A stretch of 17,255 nt of DNA from positions 1 to 17,255 of the forward strand of contig JAUWBH010000133.1 in the NCBI GenBank assembly GCA_030605085.1. Reading direction: 5' to 3'. The notes under the pieces were generated by a model that saw only the letters and a program-made list of their open reading frames with translations, was not told the DNA's origin and made no database searches. Shown here one piece after another: positions 6,134 through 13,124 of the stretch (positions are counted from its first letter, which is position 1; every line of letters begins with the position of its first letter). The DNA comes from Promethearchaeota archaeon (lineage in GTDB: Archaea; Asgardarchaeota; Lokiarchaeia; Sigynarchaeales; SOKP01). The position numbers and the translations under genes are program-made.

Positions 6134-6739
6134 TTAAATTGTTAAAAGTAATCCTGAAGTAAATCCGCACACAATACCCATTATTACACCTAAGATAAAA
6201 AGAGAGTAAGATTTATACTTAGTTCTTAGAATCCTCTTGTTAAACAAAATTAGGTAAACGCCAAAACTGATTAAAATTATGGAAATAAAAGACAACAAGC
6301 CGATAAAAAGAAATAGACTGCTCTCAAAAATATCAAAATTTTGCAAATCTTCTAAGGTAGAAACTTTATAGTATAAATAGACGGACCCTAACCAATGATA
6401 AATCGGCGGAGGCGAGGACGAGTGAAAGCATATTAAAAGAAAAATTGGTATCCCCTTAAACAAAAATCCAACACCAAACAAAATGAAGACGACAGAACCT
6501 GCTCTACCTCTTTTTTTCACGTACTCAAGGTTTCTACCCCGAATCTTTTCTTGATTTTCCTTTTCTTTGGCGGTTATTAACAAGTTAAGCCCCATTGCTA
6601 AAAAGATAAGGAAAAGAATCCAATTTCCTAAACGAAAAACATTCACGGCGATTTCGTTGAATATTTCTAAAATGCTAACAATTGAACTTAATGCAGAATC
6701 TAAAAAATCATATGGCCCAGAAGTTTCTTTGTAGATCAT
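6134..6739 (-). CDS. Four-helix integral membrane protein, unknown function
   Basis: 201 residues from the ATG at 6739 (a TTG codon lies just before it). The N-terminal 30 or so residues (KETSGPYDFLDSALSS and on) form an amphipathic region. Membrane segments lie at about 36-56, 80-105, 139-166 and 177-200, with a charged loop KEKENQEKIRGR after the first. I do not recognise the family and see no catalytic motif. A TATA-like TTTTAAATAT (6761-6770) lies about 26 bases before the ATG and there is no Shine-Dalgarno sequence, so the mRNA is probably leaderless. It converges on the upstream cluster and is divergent from the next gene. Confidence 0.75.
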   Translation of the reverse strand: MIYKETSGPYDFLDSALSSIVSILEIFNEIAVNVFRLGNWILFLIFLAMGLNLLITAKEKENQEKIRGRNLEYVKKRGRAGSVVFILFGVGFLFKGIPIFLLICFHSSSPPPIYHWLGSVYLYYKVSTLEDLQNFDIFESSLFLFIGLLSFISIILISFGVYLILFNKRILRTKYKSYSLFILGVIMGIVCGFTSGLLLTI

Positions 6740-6760
6740 CAAATACTATTTCGATTAAAA

Positions 6761-6770
6761 ATATTTAAAA
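6761..6770 (-). promoter_or_regulatory. TATA box implying a leaderless transcript
   Basis: TTTTAAATAT on the minus strand is centred about 26 bases upstream of the ATG at 6739. This is the spacing expected if transcription begins at or next to the start codon. Confidence 0.45.
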
Positions 6771-6846
6771 TAATAAAATTTTGAGAAATATAGAAATTTA
6801 AATAATTGGTTTTAAAGACATTGTTAAAAACATCTTAAATATAAAA

Positions 6847-7161
6847 ATGAAAGATATTATAACTAAAGATTCTATAAATCAATCCATCGAATTAATTTCA
6901 GAACTCAATTTAAATGAAGAGGATTACGAAAAGATTTATGAAAATTTTAAGCTAATTCTCAAAAATCCAGAAATTAAAAAAATTTTCGGAACAATTTCGG
7001 AGATATCTGAGATAGATAACGATAGTGATCTGAATTTACTCATGAAAAAGCTTTCTAATCATTTAAGTTTAAATGACTTAAACTTTTTATTAGAAAAAAT
7101 CATTAAAAATGAGGAACTCGTGGATTTTATTCAGGATTTATTTTTAGAAAAATTGTTTTAA
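6847..7161 (+). CDS. Small acidic helical protein in the Roadblock-GTPase cluster
   Basis: 104 residues, almost entirely predicted helix, acidic, with regular leucine/isoleucine spacing (SIELISELNLNEEDYEKI, NDLNFLLEKIIKNEELVDF). No signal peptide, membrane segment or known motif is seen. It ends 13 bases before the Roadblock gene, so it is probably co-transcribed with it and with the GTPase at 8231. It might act as a partner or adaptor of that pair, but that is inferred only from position. The ATG has no clear Shine-Dalgarno sequence; a TTTAAATA element lies about 50 bases upstream. Confidence 0.7.
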   Translation: MKDIITKDSINQSIELISELNLNEEDYEKIYENFKLILKNPEIKKIFGTISEISEIDNDSDLNLLMKKLSNHLSLNDLNFLLEKIIKNEELVDFIQDLFLEKLF

Positions 7162-7174
7162 AGTATGTGAACTA

Positions 7175-8182
7175 ATGTCTGTCGATGCCCTTTCTGAAGA
7201 GGTAAAACCTCATCTAGATCAGATTAAGAAACTAAAAGGAGTAGAAAATGCTGTCTTAACTCAAAGAGACGGGAATCCAATTCAATCAACAGGAGTTTGG
7301 TTTTCAAAGGACGAAATTTTTAGCGTATGTTCTGCCGCATGTGCAATCTATAATGTTGGAATCCATTTACATCCTAATGACTTAAAGTATATTTTAATAG
7401 AAGGAACAAAGGCTAAAATTTTAATTGCACCACTAATCAGCCCTTTACATGGTTCTCTTAACGAAGCGTTAGAAAAAATGGGAATTATGGACGACAGACA
7501 CGAATTCTTCATCGCAATCACAGCTCAACCTAATATTAATTTAGGTGGAATTTTTTTGCAAACAAACGAATGTTTAAGAAGGATTAAAATCTCGTTAGTA
7601 TCGTCGGGAAAATCCTTTAAACCTCCCTTAATTCAATTCGATAACGAAAAAGTCCAATCCATAATCAGCGGATTTAATGTTAAAGAAGCCGAGGAGTTTA
7701 ATTATAAAGTATCCACTTTTTCTTTAAATATTACGAAAAAGATAAAGTTAAATATGAAAAAATTGCTAACCGATTTTTCTTTAACTGTTCCAGATTTAAA
7801 TTATGCATTTGTAACTATTGAAGGGGGTTTTATTGCCGCTAAATTATTGAAGAAGTCGTTAATAGATTACGATAAATTAGATAATATTTCTGCTATGAAT
7901 TATTCTCTATTTCAAACTGCAAATAGATGTGCTTGGCTATTAAAAAAGATGCGCGCTGAAAACGTCTTACTTGACTGCAATAACCACTTCTTATTTATAA
8001 AGGGATTAGGTAAAACGATATTTTGCGCGGAAATTGGTAAATCAAGTCAAAAATTAGGGTTATTGAGATTAATACTTCCACAATATTCAAAGAAAGTTAA
8101 TAATCTTATTAGAGAAGTATTTGAAATTCCAAAAAAAGCAGATTTTGATGTAAAAAATATCTTGAAGAATATTAAATTTTAA
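7175..8182 (+). CDS. Tandem Roadblock/LC7 domain protein
   Basis: 335 residues with two Roadblock-type domains. The first (about 10-142) reads KGVENAVLTQRDGNPIQSTG, then the central helix EIFSVCSAACAIYNVG, KYILIEGTKAKILIAPL and FFIAITAQPNINLGGIFLQ, with an insertion after the fourth strand. The second (about 190-315) shows PDLNYAFVTIEGGFIAAKLL, YSLFQTANRCAWLLKKM, ENVLLDCNNHFLFIKGLG and TIFCAEIGKSSQKLGLLRLI. Roadblock proteins such as MglB, Ragulator subunits and LC7 bind small GTPases and act as activators or scaffolds. The fused pair mimics a homodimer in one chain. An MglA-like GTPase is encoded 48 bases downstream, which makes a cognate pair likely. Roadblock proteins are especially abundant in Asgard archaea. 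Confidence 0.82.
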   Translation: MSVDALSEEVKPHLDQIKKLKGVENAVLTQRDGNPIQSTGVWFSKDEIFSVCSAACAIYNVGIHLHPNDLKYILIEGTKAKILIAPLISPLHGSLNEALEKMGIMDDRHEFFIAITAQPNINLGGIFLQTNECLRRIKISLVSSGKSFKPPLIQFDNEKVQSIISGFNVKEAEEFNYKVSTFSLNITKKIKLNMKKLLTDFSLTVPDLNYAFVTIEGGFIAAKLLKKSLIDYDKLDNISAMNYSLFQTANRCAWLLKKMRAENVLLDCNNHFLFIKGLGKTIFCAEIGKSSQKLGLLRLILPQYSKKVNNLIREVFEIPKKADFDVKNILKNIKF

Positions 8183-8218
8183 ATTCTAAAATTATTAAAA
8201 TAAAAAAAATAAAATCTC

Positions 8219-8224
8219 TGAGGT
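8219..8224 (+). promoter_or_regulatory. Ribosome binding site of the GTPase gene
   Basis: A GAGGT core lies about seven bases before ATG 8231, supporting this start in the 48-base gap after the Roadblock gene. Confidence 0.5.
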
Positions 8225-8230
8225 TTTTGT

Positions 8231-8944
8231 ATGATTATAGATGATGGAAACAAATCAATACAAGTAAAGATTGTGTATTTTGGTCCAGCTCTGTCGGGTA
8301 AGACAACTTCTTTAAAATCATTGTTCAATATGTTTGGTAAAGGAAATTTGGTAGATTCCATAGAGAGCACAACAGGAAGAACTTTAATTTTTGATTTTGG
8401 ATCTTTAGAATTCAAGGGAGGTCTATGGAAAATAAAATTCTTAATATATACAACCACAGGTCAAGACTATTATAAAGATACGCGCCCTACTGTGTTAAAT
8501 GGAGTCGACGGTATTATTTTCATAGGAGATTTCTCCGAAAGTGATTTTCCCGAGAGCTCTACGAGAGAGATCTCTCTGAGAGAACTCTACGAGGGTGATC
8601 TTAACGAGTACGAATGTTTTAGGTTCAATTTAACATCGTGGAACGAATTAAAAATGTTACCCGAATCGGAACAAACAGACGGTAATAAAAATAAAAAAGT
8701 CCCTGTTGTGATAGCTTTAAACAAACAAGATCTGAAAATTTATAAAAGTATGGAAAACTTCTTCGCTTACTATATAGATAAAATAGGTAATAAGGATAAT
8801 AACAAGATAAGGATTGTATCTGTCGAGAAGACTATCGCAATAGATGGAAAAGGTATTTTAAAATCATTTTCTCGACTAGTAATGGATTTGTTCCCTAAAA
8901 TGAGTTTTGAGGATATAAAAGATAAGTTAAAAAAAGAAAAATAA
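8231..8944 (+). CDS. MglA-like small Ras-superfamily GTPase
   Basis: 237 residues. The P-loop is GPALSGKTT (18-26). The switch-I region STTGRTLIFDF (46-56) closely parallels the TETDRTLFFDF pattern of MglA. The G3 region is YTTTGQDYYKDTRP (73-86), with Thr in place of the usual Asp, as in the MglA YTVPGQ motif. NKQD (164-167) is the base-specificity motif. SVEKTIAIDGKG (197-208) covers G5. MglA-type GTPases set polarity and membrane position in bacteria under control of the Roadblock protein MglB. An insertion of about 40 residues (roughly 103-150, charged, Glu-rich) follows the fourth strand and is absent from the minimal fold. No lipid signal is visible. The Roadblock gene just upstream is the likely partner. 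Nucleotide binding is well supported; the pathway is inferred. Confidence 0.85.
   Translation: MIIDDGNKSIQVKIVYFGPALSGKTTSLKSLFNMFGKGNLVDSIESTTGRTLIFDFGSLEFKGGLWKIKFLIYTTTGQDYYKDTRPTVLNGVDGIIFIGDFSESDFPESSTREISLRELYEGDLNEYECFRFNLTSWNELKMLPESEQTDGNKNKKVPVVIALNKQDLKIYKSMENFFAYYIDKIGNKDNNKIRIVSVEKTIAIDGKGILKSFSRLVMDLFPKMSFEDIKDKLKKEK
8564..8577. repeat. 14-bp palindrome flanked by CTCTACGAG direct repeats inside the GTPase gene
   Basis: AGAGAGA and TCTCTCT form a perfect palindrome, with CTCTACGAG at 8557-8565 and 8585-8593 on each side. It lies in the DNA coding for the GTPase insertion, so this insertion may have grown by local duplication. Confidence 0.35.
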
Positions 8945-9169
8945 ATTCTATTTATTCTTTATTTTTATCTACAAAACTATTAACAAATACAGGTTTGAAC
9001 AATTTAATATAATGATCTCTTATTGAATACTCGTAGATACGTTTGCTTTTTTCGAGAACGATTTAACTTAAATTTAAATTTTTTTTATATTTAAAAGGTG
9101 AATTTACCTCTTGACAGACGATTCTAATCGAATTAAAAAAATAAAATAGTAAAAAGAGTTGGTGAAAAT
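8945..9169. other. Intergenic region with T-rich end and promoter of the 9170 gene
   Basis: T-rich DNA directly after 8944 could end the GTPase transcript. Further right, a TTTAAATTTAAA-type element at about 9066-9080 is a likely TATA region. GGTGA (9161-9165) before ATG 9170 is a good ribosome binding site. No other gene is seen. Confidence 0.4.
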
Positions 9170-9523
9170 ATGATTTTTCAAAATGTTGGTCTAATATTAG
9201 TTGTAATCATAGTGCTTATCGTAGTTGTTATTCTAATAATGCTTGGGATAAACGCTATATTATTTAAATTAGCGTTAAGGTTAGTAAAGGCTGAGAGAAC
9301 TGACTTAGTAAATGTTTATATTACCTCGTTGATTTGCGCCTTATTAGGGTGGATTCCATGCGTAGGTTGCATTCTCTGCTGGGTGGTTATAAACGCAAGG
9401 CACAACATAGGACTTGTAAAGGCAATATTGGTATGGATTCTTGCTCCTTTAATTGCGCTTATTATCGCAATCTCGGTTGGTATTGCTATTATAGTTTTGA
9501 TATTCGGAGTTAACTTATTTTAG
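9170..9523 (+). CDS. Small hydrophobic membrane protein, 3 segments
   Basis: 117 residues, mostly hydrophobic. Membrane segments lie at about 5-32, 46-73 and 84-115. A short polar stretch, RLVKAERTDLVNVY, lies between the first two. The middle segment carries four or more cysteines (LICALLGWIPCVGCILCWVV), a cluster that could bind metal, form disulfides or be lipid-modified. The C-terminal part is nearly pure Ile/Val/Leu/Ala. No family was recognised. The start is supported by GGTGA five bases upstream. The last 14 bases overlap the end of the convergent gene at 9510. Confidence 0.7.
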   Translation: MIFQNVGLILVVIIVLIVVVILIMLGINAILFKLALRLVKAERTDLVNVYITSLICALLGWIPCVGCILCWVVINARHNIGLVKAILVWILAPLIALIIAISVGIAIIVLIFGVNLF

Positions 9524-9713
9524 GATTTAACTTCTCAATCCTTTTATAGTATTCAGAATTTTGACCTACTATTCTATTTACTACAGCCTTAGCGCGCGTA
9601 ATTATACTGCTTGCTATTCTATTATTATGACGATTATCTTGTTTGAATTTTTCATATTCATTAATAACATCTTTCAATTGCTGTATGAATTTATCTTTTA
9701 GATCTTTTTTCAT
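9510..9713 (-). CDS. Small helical protein, possibly a stand-alone fragment of a larger protein
   Basis: 67 residues, helical and basic, with start MKKDLKDKF and a weak AAAGGA upstream. The second half, ITRAKAVVNRIVGQNSEYY, resembles an N-terminal helix pattern (an FG-x-x-S-x-Y-like turn after an amphipathic helix) that I associate with defence-type nucleotide-sensing proteins. This similarity is weak and from memory. The protein ends soon after, so it may be a truncated remnant. It converges with and overlaps the membrane gene at 9170 by 14 bases. Confidence 0.45.
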   Translation of the reverse strand: MKKDLKDKFIQQLKDVINEYEKFKQDNRHNNRIASSIITRAKAVVNRIVGQNSEYYKRIEKLNPKIS

Positions 9714-9730
9714 TTTTATTCCTTTAATTA

Positions 9731-9826
9731 TTGAATGAATTTTTATTACTCAAGTCTGTTGGTCGTTTAAAAAAGGGAGAAGACAAACCAAAAGAAGAGG
9801 CAGAGGAAATTATAGAAGAAGACTAA
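9731..9826 (+). pseudogene. C-terminal tail fragment of a lost gene
   Basis: A 31-codon frame ends in a charged tail, KSVGRLKKGEDKPKEEAEE, followed by two consecutive stops (TAA TAA). The codon content looks genuine and very unlike the surrounding AT-rich DNA, but there is no room for a full gene upstream; the frame is closed by a stop at 9725-9727. I read it as the surviving 3' end of a deleted gene. A free small peptide from the TTG at 9731 is less likely. Confidence 0.35.
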
Positions 9827-9877
9827 TAAGAAATTAAAATTTTTTTAATTAATCTTTTTATTTTATTTTATATTTTA

Positions 9878-10207
9878 CTACTTTATTCTTAAGAGTAATT
9901 CGACTACTCTTTTTCCCAAATCTTTAGCAATTAACCCTGATAATTCGTCAATTTCTCCTTTTCCAACAAATTCTTTTAAGTTAAATTTTTGTAAACTTGT
10001 AATAGGTATATTCCCTTCAAGGACAGGATTTCCTAAAGCATTGCCCACAACAATCATCCCTTGAATTAATGCGAAGTTTATCAGATCTGAGATTACCCCC
10101 TTTCCGCCATTTCTTAAACCTGTTGATGCTAACGGAGCGAAAATGACATCTTTTAATAAATAGTTCTTCATTTTCCAGGGTCTTGAGCGATCAATAATGT
10201 ATCCTGA
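9878..10207 (-). pseudogene. 5'-truncated flavodoxin-fold NAD(P)H:FMN reductase-like gene
   Basis: A 97-residue frame can start at ATG 10171, but the same frame is open upstream to 10207. There it reads YIIDRSRPWKMKNYLLKD, continuing with VIFAPLASTGLRNGGKG and INFALIQGMIVVGNALGNP. This is the second half of a flavodoxin/FMN-reductase domain (family pattern F-x-DR, K-x-x-A-x-F-x-STG-x-x-GG, x-GM-x-x-VG). The phosphate-binding N-terminal half, which should lie to the right, is replaced by TPR-coding DNA read in another frame. The FMN phosphate loop is absent, so it should not be a working enzyme. The ATG overlaps the last stop of the TPR frame (ATGA). Confidence 0.65.
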
Positions 10208-10758
10208 TCAAGTTCTGGTTTTAATAATAAACCTTTATAACGATCTTCATTGATTTTAATTAAATTTTTACACATTGTTATAATTTTATCTTCTTCTCCC
10301 ATTTCATAGTAGGCATGTACTAACATTTCCCACTTCGTCCGATAACGCAGAGAACGACCTTAGATAGTAGCTTTTTCTTAATATTCTAATGTTTTTTCAT
10401 AGTTTTCCATCTCATAATATATAAATCCCAAACTTTCTAATATGTGAGCGGATTGAGGATATGATTCTAATAATTTTTCAAGGGTTTTAATAGCTTTTTC
10501 AGTATCGCCGATTTTTTTATATAAGTCAGCTAAATGCCTACCTGCATTTGGGACATCTGCATCATCAATAAGCATTATTCTCTCCAATAGTTCAATAGCT
10601 TTAAAAGGATCTTTATCAATATAAATATTAAACACCATTTCACTTAATAAATTCCAATTATTTTGGTCCAACTCCAAAGCCTTATTACAATATTTTAAGG
10701 TTGTATTAATATCAATATCATACGCAAGAATAGATGCCTCTGCTAAATCTGACCACAC
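10168..10758 (-). pseudogene. TPR-repeat protein gene with two in-frame TAA stops
   Basis: On the minus strand one frame runs from a GTG at 10758 to a TGA at 10170-10168. It encodes tetratricopeptide repeats, which mediate protein-protein binding: SDLAEASILAYDIDINTTLK, WNLLSEMVFNIYI, GRHLADLYKKIGDTEKAIKT, and SAHILESLGFIYYEMENYEK. At 10380-10378 and 10362-10360 there are TAA stops six codons apart. Between and beyond them the frame still encodes TPR-like sequence (YRTKWEMLVHAYYEMGEED, then CKNLIKINEDRYKG). The last dozen codons read an overlapping flavodoxin frame, so the 3' end was lost in a recombination near 10205. The upstream edge, near 10770, also lacks an ATG. The gene appears dead unless the stops are read through. 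The first 126 codons alone could still give a small TPR protein. Confidence 0.7.
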
Positions 10759-11013
10759 TTTCGGGTTGCTTGGAACAATGCTTTTGGAGAAATTAATTTC
10801 ACCAATAATAAATATAAAGGCGATAAGGGTTTTGAACTCGCCATTAAAGTATTAAAAAATTTTGAAAAAAAATAATTTAATTCTAAAAGAATTATCATAT
10901 TAATCATTATATCTTTATGAATATCAGGATGATTGTTTAAAATGAACAAGACAACAATAACTATTAAATGATTTTGAATTAATAAAATTAATAAAGAATA
11001 AGAGGTAAAATTC
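10759..11013. other. Intergenic DNA between TPR remnant and AlbA_2 gene
   Basis: No convincing gene. On the plus strand a short frame ending at about 10876 reads FELAIKVLKNFEKK. On the minus strand the TPR frame continues open to about 10843 without a start codon. AGAGGT at 11001-11006 is the ribosome binding site of the 11014 gene. Confidence 0.35.
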
Positions 11014-11892
11014 ATGGTATCTTTTTTCATTAAGAAATTTGAGGAGCTTGATTATTCTGATATTGAATCATTAGTCTCAGAAGGTGTACCTGAATCTCAC
11101 AGCTTAGATTATAAGGAAGATTATCCAAGGAAATTGTCAAAAGTTTTAACTTCCTTTGCGAACGCAACTGGAGGATATATTGTGTTAGGAATTAAAGAGG
11201 AAAAAATTAATGGCAAGAATACAGGAAGACCTAAAGAGATTTTAGGAATAAAAAGGGAAGATCATGAAACGAGAATTACAAATATCCTAATCTCTAATTC
11301 ACAGCCAATAATTATCCCAAAGGTATTAGCAATTAAAGTACCTAGTTCGGAGAAAGATGTTGTAATAATAAAAATCAAAGAATCCTATGAACCCATTATG
11401 GAGACCTATACGTATAGATTTTATATTCGTATTAACGATCAATCCTTGCCCGCAGACTATAGTATAGTAAAGAAATTATTTAATAACGAGATATATCAAA
11501 CAGAAAAGAGAATTCAGAAAATTTTTAATTTTATTAAAGATCTCTTTAAAAAAATGACAATTATGTCAAAACAAAAACACGGGGTATATATCGCATATGA
11601 AATCTGTCTAGATGGGTTAGATTGCAAAACTGAAGAAGCAAATGATCAAACACAGCGTGAGATTTTTGAATTTGGAAATATCATGTTAGTTTTTAAGGAT
11701 GATTTAAAATATTTCGGTTCAAATGAAGATTTACCATTATCATTTTATTTTGGGAGATATATTATTAAACAAAATAGATTTCTTGAATGTTTAGCCCAAT
11801 TCGCACCTCCAGACTCTCAACGGTTATTTCCTCAAATATTAAGTGATCTTAAAAAATATTGCAAAAAGTATTTTGCAATTGACTTGAATTGA
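11014..11892 (+). CDS. AlbA_2 (Schlafen-like, former AAA_4) domain protein
   Basis: 292 residues. The N-terminal AlbA_2 domain (about 10-160) has the hallmark order ESHSLDYKEDYP (27-38), then SFANATGGYIVLGIKEE (47-63), and YRFYIRINDQSLPA (134-147). AlbA_2 domains occur in transcription regulators, in Schlafen-type nucleases and in prokaryotic defence proteins; they bind nucleic acid or may cut RNA. The remaining C-terminal region (160-292), with DLFKKMTIMSKQKHGVYI and FYFGRYIIKQNRFLECLAQF, is mixed helical and unknown. It is not an obvious helicase or winged helix. AGAGGT at 11001-11006 supports the start. A second AlbA_2 protein lies at 13779, and a HEPN protein lies between them, consistent with a defence island. 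Confidence 0.8.
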   Translation: MVSFFIKKFEELDYSDIESLVSEGVPESHSLDYKEDYPRKLSKVLTSFANATGGYIVLGIKEEKINGKNTGRPKEILGIKREDHETRITNILISNSQPIIIPKVLAIKVPSSEKDVVIIKIKESYEPIMETYTYRFYIRINDQSLPADYSIVKKLFNNEIYQTEKRIQKIFNFIKDLFKKMTIMSKQKHGVYIAYEICLDGLDCKTEEANDQTQREIFEFGNIMLVFKDDLKYFGSNEDLPLSFYFGRYIIKQNRFLECLAQFAPPDSQRLFPQILSDLKKYCKKYFAIDLN

Positions 11893-11899
11893 CTCAAAG

Positions 11900-12082
11900 G
11901 TGGTGAGAATTACGAACAAAGCAATATTGAATGAAATTAATGAGATAAGAAATTTCTTTAACATACAAAAAGTAATATTTTTAGTTTGTGCAAGAATATC
12001 ATTTGAAAGCCCATCTTTTCTTATTACTTGGCTTCAAGAAAGTTGTTTAAAGGTATTAGATGAAATAGAAAGAAAATGTTGA
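11900..12082 (+). CDS. Small hypothetical protein after the AlbA_2 gene
   Basis: A 60-codon frame opening with GTG GTG at 11900, seven bases after the AlbA_2 stop. The GGTGGTGA sequence there looks like a ribosome binding site, so the true start may be the in-frame TTG about 27 bases later. It is helical, with a hydrophobic middle (VIFLVCARISF) and an acidic end (CLKVLDEIERKC). The tight spacing suggests a partner or remnant of the AlbA_2 gene. No family was recognised. Confidence 0.4.
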   Translation: MVRITNKAILNEINEIRNFFNIQKVIFLVCARISFESPSFLITWLQESCLKVLDEIERKC

Positions 12083-12152
12083 AATTATAAAAAATAGAAT
12101 ACAACCTGAGATTTTGAATTAAAAATTTCAAATTATACAATATGAATTTTAA

Positions 12153-12355
12153 ATGATTTTTGTGTCTTTTAATAATAAAGAATACGATATTACTGATAAT
12201 TCTTTATTCCTTAATGATTTAAATATAAAAAAGTTTTCAGAGATCAATCCCTTTACTCATACAAAGAAGTAAATAAATTCCTAATATCAGAATCACTGGA
12301 AGATATAAAATTTTTTTTTAAACAATTACCTAAACTTATTAATCTAATACAAAAT
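12153..12355 (+). pseudogene. Probable frameshifted N-terminus of the HEPN gene
   Basis: A 39-codon frame from ATG 12153 (MIFVSFNNKEYDITDN) stops at 12270-12272. From about 12218 a different frame is open without a start and runs directly into the HEPN gene (VFRDQSLYSYKEVNKFLIS and onward to 12356). A single-base change in the A-run near 12225-12232 would fuse the two into one longer protein. So the HEPN protein was probably once about 65 residues longer at its N-terminus. Confidence 0.45.
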
Positions 12356-12892
12356 ATGGGTTTTTTTAACATAAAAAGAACTGATATCCCCCCAAAGATT
12401 GAAAAGTTATTAAAAAAAATGGAAAAAAATAGCAAAATAATAAAAAAAAAGATTTCAGATATAACATCGGATTCAGACTTCACAGTAAAAGTATTACTAG
12501 ACCAAATACAGAAATTTGATTCCTTTAATATAAACTTCATTAAATTTTTGATCCGATTAAAACTACTATTTGAAACTGGAAAGAGGAATAAAAAAACCAT
12601 TTTTTCACTTAAATCGGAAGTTACAAGAAGAGATATATTAAGGGATGCTCTTAATAACAATTTCTTCAATGAATTTGAAGATTTAAGAAGATTTTTACTT
12701 AATTACTTAAATCAACTCAAGAAATTACGCAATATCTGTAGCCATAGAACACCTAAACACAAATTTTCAAAGAATAAAAAATATGCTCTAATCTATAATC
12801 CAATAAAAAATAATCTAATAGGAATACATGTTGAAAAAACTAAAAAATTTGTTCTAACTTATGCATATTTTATTGAGGCTTTAGGTTTTTAA
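12356..12892 (+). CDS. HEPN-domain (Abi_2-like) putative RNase, possibly 5'-broken
   Basis: 178 residues from ATG 12356. All-helical and basic. The key feature is LNQLKKLRNICSHRT (118-132). It contains R125-N-I-C-S-H130, the Rx4H motif of HEPN RNases, in the RNxxxH form typical of Abi_2/AbiF abortive-infection proteins (pattern LRNICAHH). Such proteins cut tRNA or mRNA in phage defence or toxin systems. The region before the motif is helical with long polylysine stretches. Open reading without a start continues upstream, and a frameshift probably separates an earlier ATG, so 12356 may be an internal methionine. No antitoxin or nucleotidyltransferase partner is visible next to it. It may be a relic, though the catalytic motif is intact. 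Confidence 0.6.
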   Translation: MGFFNIKRTDIPPKIEKLLKKMEKNSKIIKKKISDITSDSDFTVKVLLDQIQKFDSFNINFIKFLIRLKLLFETGKRNKKTIFSLKSEVTRRDILRDALNNNFFNEFEDLRRFLLNYLNQLKKLRNICSHRTPKHKFSKNKKYALIYNPIKNNLIGIHVEKTKKFVLTYAYFIEALGF

Positions 12893-13124
12893 TTGACAAT
12901 TTAAAGAGAATTCTGTTATTTGTTTTCTTAAGCTCCCTTAATTATTAAAGCTGTTAAAAAGCATTTATTATAATTCATGTTTTGAAAAGATTTATTAATA
13001 ATTATAATATAAAATTTCTATTAGACATTTAGGAATGAATGGTGTTTATAATATTTACTGCGAGCATAAAGTAAGTCTCTGCCTTAGATTGTAGGAATCG
13101 CACATCAGCACACTAAATTCTATT
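12893..13124. other. Gap between HEPN and membrane protein genes
   Basis: No gene seen. TGCGA (about 13061) and TCGCA (about 13100) could close a stem-loop around the only GC-richer patch. It is not a tRNA, since no T-arm or acceptor pattern fits. Confidence 0.3.

Noticed and set aside
10743..11030. Minus-strand 95-codon frame between the TPR remnant and the AlbA_2 gene
   Set aside because: Composition is AT-driven, it overlaps the AlbA_2 start, and the end reads the TPR region in a wrong frame.
12253..12669. Minus-strand 138-codon frame
   Set aside because: It is antisense to the HEPN gene, which has a clear motif; the frame is rich in Phe/Ile from poly-Lys codons on the other strand.
13060..13110. 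Possible tRNA between 12893 and 13124
   Set aside because: Only a 5-bp stem could be formed; no anticodon arm, T-loop or CCA-proximal pairing fits.
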